Positions 8,601 through 20,900 of a stretch of DNA of 64,000 bases are shown here, in pieces. Below the pieces are notes generated by a model that was not told where the DNA came from, ran no database searches, and saw only the letters and a list, made by a program, of their open reading frames with translations. A program made the position numbers and the translations under genes. The first letter of the stretch is position 1; each line of letters starts with the position of its first letter. Origin of the DNA: Bolinopsis microptera (lineage: Eukaryota > Ctenophora > Tentaculata > Lobata > Bolinopsidae); NCBI RefSeq assembly GCF_026151205.1, contig NC_087076.1, positions 5,074,902-5,138,901 on the forward strand, in the 5' to 3' direction.

Positions 8601-10550
8601 ATTGTTTAGCTTGTACCATACTCAGACGACAGCGCTCTAACGCTAAACTGGTATACAGAAATTGTTAGCTTTACATACTCAACGACAGAGCTCTACTCTA
8701 AAAAACTGGGATCTACAGTATATTTTTTACTGTACAATGTACCATACTCAGACGACAGGCTCTACTCAAAACTGGGATACAGATTTGTTAGCTGTACCAT
8801 ACTCAGACGACAGTGTTTTTCTACTCTATACAGGATATCAGAAATTGTAAGCTTGTTACCATACTCAACGACAGCGCTCTACTCTAAACTGGATACAGAT
8901 ATTGTTAGCTGTACCATACACAGACGACAGGGCTCTTCTCTAAACAGGGTACCGATATTGTTAGCTTGTACCAAACTCAACGACAGCGCTACTACTCTAA
9001 CCCAGGATACAGATATTGTTAGCTTGTACCATACTCAGACGACCACGCTCTAAACTAAATCTGGGGATACAGAATAGTTAGCTTGTACAGAACACATACT
9101 ACAGGTGCTCTACACAAATACTGGGATACAGATAATGTTAGCTTGTACATACTCAACGACAGCGCCCTAATCTCTAAACTGGGATACAGATATTGTTAGC
9201 TTGTACCATAGCTCAGACGACAGTGTTCATACACTAAACAGGGATACAGATATTGTTAGCTTTGTATCCCCATAACTCAGTCAGACGACAGCGCTCTACT
9301 GTAAACTTGGATACAGATATTGTTAGCTTGTACCAACTCAGACGACAAGCGCTCTACACTCAACTAGGATACAGATATTGTGAATTAGCTTGTGAGCCAT
9401 ACTCAGACGACAGCGCACTACTCGTAAACTGGGATACGATATATGTTATCTTGTATTACGCATAGCACAGACGACAGCGCTCTACTGTAAACTGGGAATA
9501 CCGATATTGTTAGCTTGTACCATACACAGACGACAGACAGCTCATCTACTCTAGACTGGGATACCATATATTTTAGCTGTACCATACTCATACGACAGTG
9601 CTCGACTCTAAACTGGGATACGATATTTGGTTTACTTGTTAGCCAGTACTCAGACGACAGCGCTCTACTCAAACTGGAAACAGAATATGTTAGCTTTACG
9701 CAAACTCAGACACAGTTGGCTTCTACTCAAAAATTGGGATACAGATTGATTTTTTTTGTGGGTTTTTTTTTATTTTGTTAGCTTGTACCATGACTCAGAA
9801 CGACAGTGCTCTACTCTAACTTGGAAACAGATATTGTTAGCTTGTACCATACTCCAGACACGAGTGCTCTACGTCTAACCATGGATACAGATATTGTTAG
9901 CTTTGTACCATACACAGACGACAGTGTTTCTACTCTAACTGGGAAACAGATAAAGTTTAGCTTGTACAATACTCATACGGACAGCGCTCTACTCCAGACT
10001 GGGGATACCAGCTATTGTTATCTTGTACCAAACGTCAGACGACAGAGCTCTACTCTAAACGGGATACAGATATTGTTAGCTGTACCATAGCACAGACTAC
10101 AGCGCTCTACTCAAATAAACTGGAACAGATAGTTGTTAGCTGTCCATACTCATACGTACAGCGCTCAACTCTAAACTGGGATACAGATATTGTTAGCTTG
10201 TGCATATAACTCAGAGCACAGCGCACTACCTCTAAACTGGGATAACAGATAATTGTTAGCTTGTACCATACTCAGAAGACAGCGCTCTACTGTAAACATA
10301 GGGATACGAAAGTTGTTAGCTAGTACCACACTCAACTACAGCGCTCTACTCTAAACTGGATAGCCGATATAGTTAGCTTGTACCATACTCAGACGACAGT
10401 GGCGTCTACTCTAAACTGGCTACAGATATTGTTAGCTAGTACGACAACCCTACGAAAAGCGCACTACGTCTAAACTGGGATACAGATAATTGTTTTGCTT
10501 GTACCATACTCAGACGACAGTGCTCTACTCATAAACTGGATACAGTAAGG
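5602..10550 (+). repeat. A1: 58-bp satellite, 5'-truncated array
   Basis: About 85 copies of a 58-bp monomer with the words CTCTACTCTAAACTGGGATA, CAGATATTGTTAGCTTGTAC and CATACTCAGACGACAGCG. It begins abruptly after TCTAGAAAGGTGGGGG with no trace of block E. It is about 1.6 kb shorter than A2-A4, and aligning from its right end shows the missing part is the left. A low-complexity T-rich interruption lies at 9745-9782. Confidence 0.97.
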
Positions 10551-10797
10551 ATTTTTTTTTACAAATGTCTCAGACCATAGCAAGATCTGTGAATTTTAGC
10601 AGAAGACCCACTCGACAGCGCCAATTTGCGCATTTATTATCCCAAGCCCGATACCCACTTTGCGCTCCCTATTATATTAACATCTCGTAAACGTCATAAT
10701 GAAGGTTCCTTTATTCAGTTTAAAGATTAAGTTTTTTTCGATTCTCGGCACGTAGCGCCGACACGACACGTAGCCGGTGCGAAGCTTACTTTGGTTG
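10551..10797 (+). repeat. L1: unique linker between A and B
   Basis: This linker is shared by all units. It opens with a T-run and AACAAATGTCTCAGACC, includes CCGATACCCACTTTGC, and ends in a doubled CACGTAGCCG word before the first B monomer. It contains GCAGACCCACTCGACAGCG-like sequence that joins words from satellites D and A. Confidence 0.9.
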
Positions 10798-12330
10798 GCT
10801 AGGATGGGGGGAAGGCGCAGCCGCCCCAGAAATATTTGTGAGAAGTATGTGATTTAGACGACAATTGGCTAAAGAAATTATTAGGACAGTAATAATCAGA
10901 CATCACAATAATGACAAATTTGGGGGGCTAGGGGTGCGCCGCCCTGGCCATCGAATATTTTTGAGAAATAGGGTGTTCCAGACGACAATTGTAGACAGCA
11001 ATAATCAGAGCATACAATAATAGCAAGTTTGTGGCGGGGGTGGGTGGGGGGGGGGGCGCAACCCCCGTGAAACTTTTGATAAATAGGGTGATTCAGACTA
11101 CATTTGCAATAAAAGAAATTTGTAGGAGAGCATAATCAAACCACAAATATATAAAGTTTGGTTGGCAAGGGGAGCGACCCTCCAGGAAAATTTTTGAAAA
11201 TAGGGTGATAAACTGCATTTGGCATTAAAAGAAATTTTGGTGGATAGTAATAATCAGACATCACAAAATATCAAGTTGGGGGGCCGGGGGGGGTGGGGTT
11301 GCGACAGCCCCCAGAAAATTTTGAGAAATATATGTGTTTTAGACGACATTTGGCATTAAAGAAATTTGAGGACAAATAATCAGACATCACCATAATCTAA
11401 TAATACCAATTGGAGGCAGGGGGGCGCACCCCCCGAAAATATTTGAGAAAATAGGGTGAATTCAGACGACATTAGGCAATTAAAGAAATTAGTAGGGCAT
11501 AAAATCCTGAACATTAGACAATAATAAAATTTGGATTGGCTAGGGAGGGGCTGGGGGGCGCAGCCAATCAGAAAATTGTTGAGAAATTATGTGTTTTTTA
11601 GACGACATGTTAGTCATTAAAGAAATTTGTAGGACAGTAATTAAATCAGACAATCCACAATAATAAGTTTGGAGGCTAGGGCAGCGCATCCCTGCCTTCG
11701 GAACATTTTGAGAAAAAGGTGTAACCAGACGACATTTGTGGGACACAATAATCAGACCTAACAATAAGACAAGTTGGTGGTCTGGGGGTTGGCGCAGAAA
11801 ATAAACAGACATCACAAAAATATAAAGATTGGGTGACTGGTGGGGGGGGGGCGCAGCCCCAAGAAAATTTTTTTAGAAATTATTTGTTTTAGAGACGACA
11901 TTAGGCAATTAAAGATAGTGTAGGAAGCGGCGATAATACAAATTTGGGTGCAGTTTCCCCCTGAAATTTTTGAGAAATAGGTGTTCCAGACGACATTTGG
12001 TGAGACAGCAATGAATCACCAGTACAATAATACAAGATTGGTGTCAGGCTGGGGGGGAGCGCTTGATAATAATCATGACATCAAATAATATAAAGATGGG
12101 GGAACTGGGGGGGGGGGGGGGGGGCGCAGCCCGCCCAATAAAATTTTTTAGAAATATTTGGTTTTAGACACATTAGGCATTAAAAAATTTGTAGGAGCGG
12201 CGAAAATACAAAGTTGGGTGCACCCCCGGAAAAATTTTTTGAGAAATATGGAGATTTCAGACGACATATTGTCATTAAAATTTGTTAATATTTCAACATC
12301 ACAAAAATACAAAGTTGGGGGGATAGGGTG
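10798..12330 (+). repeat. B1: satellite of about 119 bp with G-runs
   Basis: About 13 tandem copies. The monomer contains GACGACATTTGGCATTAAAG, AATTTGTAGGACAGTAATAA, TCAGACATCACAATAATA, a G-run followed by GCGCAGCCCCC, and AAAATTTTTGAGAAATAGGG. The G-run and C-run around GCGCAG can pair, giving every monomer a GC hairpin. Shorter subtypes lacking part of the unit occur near the right end. A run of 18 G lies at 12107-12124. Confidence 0.93.
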
Positions 12331-12560
12331 GAACTCAGTCTACTTGGTCACATTGAATAAGACTTATTGTATGGGGGATGGATTTGGGAATAATTTACGA
12401 AATGCTAAAGACGATTTGACCTGTTGCGTGTCTGTTTATCAAACATACATAGAACACAGCCCACTTACCAGCGAAGACCATTGCATGGGGACTAGGGCTT
12501 ATTTTTTTGGGGTTCAATTATTTATTTTTTTCCGGGCTTCCCCCATGCTACGTGTTCTGC
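12331..12560 (+). repeat. C1: unique segment between B and D
   Basis: Conserved in all four units, from GAACTCAGTACTTGGTCACA to CTACGTGTCTGCATTC. It contains AATAAGTACATATTGTAT, TTGCCTGTCGTGTCGTTTA, ACTTACCAGGCGACCATTGC and a T-run. I looked for snRNA, tRNA and 5S features and found none. The 142-codon frame at 12158-12586 is an accident of this copy and is not open in the others. Confidence 0.9.
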
Positions 12561-15500
12561 ATTCTAGTTGCCGACCCCACTATTAGAGTGGCAGACTCAA
12601 CATTTAGGTTTGCCAGACCCACTATTCTTAGAGTCCAGACCCACAATTCTGGTTTCCATATCCTCATATTCTAGTTCATAGACCCCCAATTTGGTTGACA
12701 GAGTGAAGGAATTACCAAATCTGGTTGCCGAGATTCACTCTTCCTAGAGAGGAGACCCACTCTTCTAGTAGGTACTGAGTCAAACCGCACTAGTTCTAAA
12801 ATGCAGACCCACCATTCTAAGCCAGAACCCACTCTCTTCTGAGGCGAAGAACCTCCCATTCTGGTTGCCACCCCACTCTTCTAGAGAGTAGACCGACCAA
12901 TCCGATTGCCGACCCACATCTTGAGTGAAACACCCACATTTCGGGTTGCCGACCCACTAGTCTAGACTCTAGACCCAGACGGCCGCATTCTGGTTGCCAT
13001 ATATCCTGTATCTAGTTTAACCCCCAATTCTGGTTGAACACTTGACAGAGTGTATGACTTACCATTCTGGTTGCCAGACCCACTCATCTAGAGTGGAAGA
13101 CCCCACTATTCTAGAATTCTACCCACCGATTCTTGGTGCCAGACCCACTCTTCCTAGTAAGAAGACCCCACTAAACAGAAATCCTGACCCACCTATACTT
13201 GTTTCCAGACCCACTACCCTAAGGCAGACCCACCATTCTGATTGCCAGACTCACTCACTTGATTCCCTAAATTGCCGACCATATTCTGGTGCCAGACCCA
13301 CTCATAAAGATTGCAGACACACCAATCTAGTTGCCAGACCCACGTCTACTAAAGTGTAACCCACCTATTATTCCTAGAAAGACCCACCTTTCGGGTTTGT
13401 CAGACCTCACCTTCAAGGGTTCGTACACCCACCATTCTGGTTGCCAGACCCAACTTCTTAGATTGCAGACCCACCATTCCAGCTGCCAACCCTCTCATCT
13501 CCAAGTCAGACCCACTACTCTGGTTGTCAGACACCAATTCTTCAAGGGTGTAGCTTACACCCACACATTCTGGTTTGCCATACCAACTTCTAGATTGCAG
13601 ACCCACCATTCCAGCGGCCAGAACCGCACCACTCGGTGGTCCAGACCCACTCTCAAGGGGTACCCCGGGTTTTGTTTTAAAAAAACACCCACCATTCTGG
13701 TTGCCAGACCAACTCCAGAATTGCAGACCCACCATTCCAGCTGCCAGAACCCACTTCTTCTCAATGCATATCTACCACTCTGTTGGTCATACTCCACACT
13801 TAAAGGGTGCAGACTGCAGTACCGACCGTTCTGGTTGCCAGACCCAATAGAAGATTGCAGACCCTACAATCTAGCATGCCAAACCCACTCTTCTCAATGC
13901 AGACCACCACTCTTGGTTGTCAGACCCACACTTGATCCTTGAAGCCTGAAGGTGGTGCAGACCCACCATTCTGGTTGTTATAAACCAACTTACTAATTGC
14001 AGACCCCACACCATTCCAGCTGCCAAGACCCACACATCATTCCAAGAGGCAGATCTACCACTCAGGTTGTCAGGAACCCAAACCCACTTCTTTAACCTAA
14101 GGTGCAGACCCCACCAATCATGTAGCCATAGAACCCACTCTAATTTGCAGTAACCCCACCATTCTAGCCTTGCCCAGAGAAACCGCACTTCTAGAATTGC
14201 CGACCCAACATTCTACTTCTAAAGCTTGCCGATAACCCACTCTTCTCAAGTGCAGACCCACCACAACCTGCGGTTTTCATACCACTCTTCAAGGGTGCAG
14301 GGACCCACCACTTTTATCTGGTTTGCAGCCCCTCATCAAGTGACGTACACCCACCTTTCTGGTTGCCGAGACCCACTTCTCAAGATTGCATACCCAGCCA
14401 TTCCAGCTGCCAAGACCCACTCGTCTCAAGTTTCAGAACCCACCACGGTTCGGGTGTCAGACCCACTCATTTTCAAGGGTTGTTCGAACACACCACTATT
14501 CTTTGTTCCTGGTTGCCATACCAACTGAATAGATTGCAGGTCCCACCCTAGTTCCAAGCAGTCTCAGATGAGTGGCAGATGAACCCACTCTTCTCCAAGT
14601 CCATACCACACCATTCTGTTGTCAGAGAAGGACCACCACTCTAAAAGGTTGAACGCCTCCACCCACAGCCCCCGCCTTCAACAACCATTTAGCGGCCAAA
14701 ACCACCCCACGCTTCTCTCTCAAGTGCAGACCTCCCCCACAACATTCCAAACTTCATGGTTTGCCGACCCCACTCTTCTAGAGTGAAAGTGACCTCATTA
14801 TTCTCGATGCTGATTTCCACAATTCTGGTTGCTAGAAAGAAGAAGATAACCAACTCCTAGATTGCAAGGCAGACAACCCCAAACCATTGCAATATCCATA
14901 GCCCGCCATATATAAAGAAGACCCCCCCACTCATTCTCCATGCCAATTACTCCCACCATTCATGTTTGAGTCGCACAGACGCCCACGTCAACCTCGTTAA
15001 GACCTCTTATCTCGAATGAGATCTCCCCAATTCTGGTTGCATTGCTATACCAACTTCTAACTTCTAATTGGCAGACCCTAAAGACTCCGACACCTCCAGG
15101 AACCATGCAGCGAAAGCAGACCCCATCCAACCTTACTAGATTTGCATACGGACCACAGCGGAATCCCCAACTCAGACTGATAATGCAGGGACCCACCAAT
15201 CTTATTTCCCTGTCATTCCAACATTACCAGGCCGCAAGAACCACCCTACTTCCCCCGACTCTTTCTCAAAGTGCAGAACCCCACCCACCATTCTGGTTGT
15301 CATACCCACATCATTAAACCTTCACAATGGTGTCGACGCCCAACAATATATAATTCAGGTTAACAAAGAACCCCCACCATCCCCTAGATTTGCATATGCA
15401 TACCCAAAAGCCCACCCACCATTCCCAACTGCCTATATTGCATACATGAACCTAACGAACTTCGCCCGCCACACCATTCACCGCTGCCTAGAGTATTAAC

Positions 15501-15690
15501 TCACCGCACTATACACATTGCCCAAACCAAAACCCCCACCACACCACTCAGATGTCCAGACCACGCTTAAGGGTAACAGACCCATCATTCTGGAATGCCA
15601 GAACCCACTCATTCTATTCTAGATTGCAGACCCACCATTCTAGCGGCCAGTCCCACTCTCCGCAAGTGCAGAACCCACCACTCTAAAGCA
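12561..15690 (+). repeat. D1: 42-bp satellite, longest and most degenerate copy
   Basis: Tandem 40-46-bp monomers built of CAGACCCACCATTCTGGTTG and CCAGACCCACTCTTCTAGAG variants. It is about 500 bp longer than D2-D4. The stretch at about 14600-15560 is much more scrambled, with non-D insertions such as those around 14880-15130 and 15310-15500. These may be old divergence or poor consensus. Confidence 0.93.
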
Positions 15691-17954
15691 ACAGGGGGTG
15701 AAATAATATCAACAAATGGGTCCGAAATAACAAATACACAAAATAAATTCCGAACCCTCCACGTGTGTGTGGCTGGTTGGCACTAACGGGTGGTGGTTCC
15801 ACTTGTTTATAGTACAAAGGTTGTGGGCCTTGCCAACGTCAAAGTTCCCATAGGAACCAACATGGAAGACATCACAACAGCCTAACCAGCGCACCAGAAA
15901 TTTCTCTTTCCGATATTCAGTGTTACAAGAATAGTAACACACACAAATGACTAAACATTGGACAATCCTTTGATTACGATAAGCTCTAGAGAGCTACTAA
16001 ATCACCGAGGAAATTCTCATACAGCTTTCAGTCCATCGAAGTACCCACCACAGAGCTAAGGATTCAATCGCTATCCTGACAACAAGACAACACTGATATT
16101 GAGAGTCCAGGGCACTTCCTCCCTCCAGTAACCATCTTTTCAGGTCATTTCCAGTTAAAACCCGTAATGCGTAAGGCTGGACACACGCTAAGACACAGCG
16201 CGTGCTAAGACAGCATTAGGGATTTAAAATCTGACTACGAGGACACACTGATAGCTGAGAATTCCCCTGACACTTCTCTCCATAACCACTTTTCAGGACT
16301 CGTTAGCATTGGCCACACTCTTCATTGAAGTGTTACTGACGGCTCTAACAATCATCTAGTAGCAGCATAGTTAGACTGACAAAACCCATACTGGTTCATT
16401 CAGTGTTCTACGCGAAGAATCTCAAACACTCGAAGAACAGTTTCATACTGGACCTCCTGCAGAGCTTCTTTTTCACAGCCTGCCCCATTGACACGGGACC
16501 CTTAGATCTACAGTACCCTGGGGGAGCATAGCTCACTAAGCATAGTGGACCTATAGTTCTGAGACGCAAAGCTAACCGGATCAGAGATAAACATCTATGC
16601 AATGCATAGTAGGGATGCGAAATAGAACATACAATGTTTATCGAAGCAATAACTTCCAATCTTTTGATTCCTTTTTTTTTAGCTCGACGATACATGGTAA
16701 CAGTTTCATGACTGACATTCCTCCTGTCAGGTTAATTGAGGAAATCATACCGCTATTTGCGTTATTACATGGCAAGTATCTGGACTTATGATAACTTAGA
16801 TCTCCATCAACATAAATTCCTCCATATACCCAGCTGCATTTAAAGTAAAAGCGCTTAACAGCACCAGTTTTTAACTCCAGATCGATCTGAACATCTCAGA
16901 CCACGTCACAATGGTAATTCCACATCGAGATGACTTCGTCGCAGACATTAAGGAGTATACGGTAAAGAACTACGAAGAATTCGCAAGGGACGATCAATCC
17001 AATCATCAACCCCATAGGACCAGGAACCCTTCCTCCCAAATAGCCAGAAAAAACACTCCAGTGGACAAAGGAACTTCCCACTTGTGATGTTCCTCCACAA
17101 ATTAAATACAGGAACTTTTATTTTTCTGGAACACACATCAGATGCTAACATGGACGCAATTCAGAATAGGTCATCAGCCCACTAGTTTTATTTACAGAAC
17201 GTGGCAAACAACGTCAACTTCATACGCAAGATTGCAACACTGTTTCGGATAACAGCAACATCCCGCACCTCCTCTACTAGTGCAAAAAAAATCCAGATCA
17301 TGACGTCAGAATTAGAATAATTGGTAAACTCTACCTAAAACACCAGTAAACTACATCATATCTTCAATATTGATGGAACAGTCGACAAGACAGGATAGGG
17401 AAAGACTCTTTTGGGTAACCTCCCTTGGATTCTTCAACCAAGAACTTCGCTAAAACCCATACTAGGAACTCACAAAACCATAAGCCCATCTCCCATAGAG
17501 ACATATCTCCCAGCTTTGACCTTGCTCGTAAGTCCGCTTGTCTACCCGCAGAATTACTACAACGAAAGTGGGTTTGCTCTGAGACAGTACGTGACAGCTT
17601 CAAGACTCCAGGGTTCTGTGCAGTTGATATTTATTATTAAATATTTCGTAAATACTTTGGGGAGTCCAGGCGAGCACTAGAGAGTTGCCATTCGTGGGCA
17701 ACGGTGAGAAGGCCTCCATCTTTACGTAAGAGCCAGAAACCGTTGACCCAAACAGAGAGCGATAGAATATCACAATAAAGATTGTTTAATTTTGCAAAAA
17801 TTTCTCGTCATGTGACAACCTTCCCACCCGCCCTCAACCCCTACCCCTCCCCCCCTAAAAAACTCATCGATTTTGCTCCCGCTAACATGATTTTTTCTGA
17901 AAATTTTTGTCAGCAGATCATAAATATAGCCAATATGTAAAAAAAAAAACCTTA
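15691..17954 (+). repeat. E1: unique spacer, about 2.26 kb
   Basis: The spacer starts ACAGGGGGTGAA and ends with an A-run and CCTTA before A2. It is conserved in E2-E4 apart from indels. It contains a degraded palindrome (15967-16010), an internal duplication (16076-16150 and 16231-16300), an AATAAA signal (about 17775) and a C-rich/G4 block (17819-17857). No intact frame is found; the longest open stretches differ between copies. Confidence 0.93.
17819..17857 (-). other. G-quadruplex motif in E1
   Basis: The plus strand is C-rich, so the minus strand reads runs of four or more G separated by 1-5 bases, which fits a G-quadruplex. It is conserved in all four spacers, about 100 bp before the A array. 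Confidence 0.6.
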
Positions 17955-20900
17955 GGATACAGATATTGTTAGCTAGTACCATAACTCAGACACACGCTCT
18001 ACTCAAAACTGGATAACAGATTATTGTTAGCATTGTACCATACACAGAACAAAAGCGCTCTACTCTAAACTGGATGACAGATATTGTTAGCTTTTACCAT
18101 ACTCCAACGACAGTGCACTTTGCTCTAAACTGGGATACAGATCTTGTTTAGCTTGTACCATAAAAAAAAACTCCATACTACAATCGCACTACACTAAACT
18201 GGATCTACAGAAAATTGTTAGCTTGTACCAGACTCAGATCGTACCGCGCTCTACTACTCTAAACTGGATACCGATATTGTTTACTGTACCTACCACAGAC
18301 GACAGCGTCTCTAGCACTACGCTAGGATACAGATATTGTTATCTTGTACCTACTCAACACAGCGCTTCTACTCTAAACTGGAATACAGATATTGTTAGCT
18401 TTTTACCATACCTCAGAACGACAGCGCTCTACTCTAAACTGGATATCAATAATGTATAGCTTGTACCATACTCATACTAACACGCTCTACTGTAAACTGG
18501 GATACAGATAATGTTGTAGCATGTACCATACACTGACGACAGCGCTCTAACACTAAACTGGGATATTCAGATATTGTTAGCTTGTACCATACTCAGACGA
18601 CAGTCTCTAACTAAACTGGGATACAGAATATTGTTCGCTTGATACATACTCAGACGACAGGCGCTCTACACAAAACTGATACAGATGAGTTGTTAGCTGT
18701 ACCATACTCGAGACGACAGCGCTCTACTCTACACTGGGATACAGATAATGTTAGCTTGTACCATACTCGCTGACGAAAGCGCTCTACCTCTAAACTGTTA
18801 TACAGATAATTTTAGCATTTTGCCATACTCAGACACAGTTCTCTTCTCTAAACTGGGATACAGATATTGTTAGCTTGTACCATACTCAGACGACAGCGCT
18901 ACTACTGATAAACTGGGATACAGAGATATGTTAGCTTGTACCATACTCAACGACAGCTCTTCAAACTTTACTCTAACTGGGATACACATATTGTATAGCT
19001 TGTAACCATACTCCAGACGACAGCGCTCTACAGCTCTAAAACTGGGATACACATCTGGTAAGCTTGTACCATACTCAGACGACAGCGCTCTACTCTAAAC
19101 TGGTGAATACACATATTGTTAGCTTGTACCATAACAACTCACAACGACCAGAGCTCTAAACCTAAGAACTTGGGGAAACAGATATTGTTAGCTTGTACCA
19201 AACTCAGACGAACAGCGCTCTACTCTAAACTGGGATACACATATTGTTACTTGTACCATACTCAGACGACAGTGCTCTACTCTAACTGGGATACAGATAG
19301 TGTTATCTTGTACCATATACCATACGACAGCGCTCCTACTGTAAACTGGATACAGATATTGTTACCATTGAACCATACTCATAACGACAGCGCTCTACTC
19401 TAAACTAGGATCAGATATAGTTATTTGTACCATACTCAGACGACAGCGCGTCAACACTAAACTGGGATACAGATATTGTTAGCTTGTACCGATACTCATG
19501 ACTACAGCGCTCTACTGAAAACTGGGATACAGAGTATGTATGCTTGTACTAAACATACTCAGACGACAGCGCACTACTCAAGACGGGGATACGGATATTG
19601 TTAGCTTGAAACCATACTCAGAAGACAGTGCTCTACCTCTAAACTGGATAACAATTCAGATATTTGTTAGCTTGTACCATACTCAACACGACAGCGCTCT
19701 ACTCTAAACTGGATACAGATCATGTTAAGCTTGTTACCAGTACACAAAAAACGACAGTGCACTACTCTAAACTGGGAATACAGATTTTGTTAGCTAGTAC
19801 CAACTCAACACAGCGCTCTACTCTAACCAGGATAACAGCTATTGTTAGCTTGGTGCCATACTCAACGACAGCGGTCTACTCTAAACTGGTATACAGATAT
19901 ATTGATATCTTGTACCATACGCAGACGACAGCGCTCTACACTAAAAACTGGGATACAGATATTGTTTAGTGAACCAACCTCAGACGACAGCGCTCTACTC
20001 TACACTGGTATACAGATATTGTTAGCATGTACCATACTCAGTACCGACAGCGCACTACTCAAAACTGGGATAACAGATATGTTAGCTTGTACCCATACTC
20101 AGACACAGCGCTCTACTCAAAAACTGGGATACAGATATTGTTAGCTTTACCATACACAGACGACAGTAATTTTGTTATCTACTCTAACGGATACAGATAT
20201 TGTTAGTTGTACCATACTCAGACGACAGCGCACATCTCTAAACTGGGATACAGATAATGCAATGCTTGAACCATAACAGACGACCGGCGCTCTACTCTAA
20301 ACTGGATACAGATATTTTAGCTTGTACCATACTCAGACGACAGGCGCACTACACTAAACTGGGATACAGATAATGTTAGCTTGTACCATACTCAGACGAC
20401 AGTGCTCTACTCTAAACTAGGATACAAGATATTGTAGCTAGTACCATACTCAGAACGACAGTCGCTCTAACTCTAGACTGGTATACCAGATATTGTTAAG
20501 CTTGTACCATACTCAACGCAGCGCACTACTCTAAACTGGGATACCAGATAATGTTAGCTGGTACCATACTCAGACGAAGCCTCTACCCTAGAACTGGATA
20601 CAGATATTGATTAGCTTGTAAACCATACTCAGACGACACGCTCTACTCTAAACCTGGCTACAGATATAGTAAGCTTTTTACCATACTCAGAACGACAGCG
20701 CCTCTAATACTCAAAACTGGTATACCAGATAATGGTTAGCTTGTACCAACTCAGACGACAAGCGCTCTGACTGTAAAACTGGGATACAGGAAATTTGTTA
20801 GCTGTACCATACTCAGACGACAGCGCTTACTCTAACTGGGATACGACATATTGTAGTTGTAACTCAACGTCAGAACTGACAGTGCTCTACACTAAACTTG

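Noticed and set aside
5602-10550. Many 60-100-codon frames (DTDIVSLYHTQTTALYSKLG type) in the A arrays
   Set aside because: They are translations of the 58-bp monomer, which is not a multiple of three and meets TAG in TTGTTAGC within about two units; indels extend some by chance.
12331-12560. Possible snRNA or pol III gene in block C (ACTTACCAGGCG resembles the U1 start)
   Set aside because: The rest does not follow U1, and I found no matching stem-loops, Sm site or A/B boxes.
12158-12586. 142-codon frame across B1, C1 and the start of D1
   Set aside because: It crosses three unrelated blocks, and the matching frame is broken in the other three units.
15691-17954. Possible rDNA or 5S unit with E as the gene
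   Set aside because: No recognisable 18S, 28S, 5.8S or 5S core sequence is present in E, C or L.
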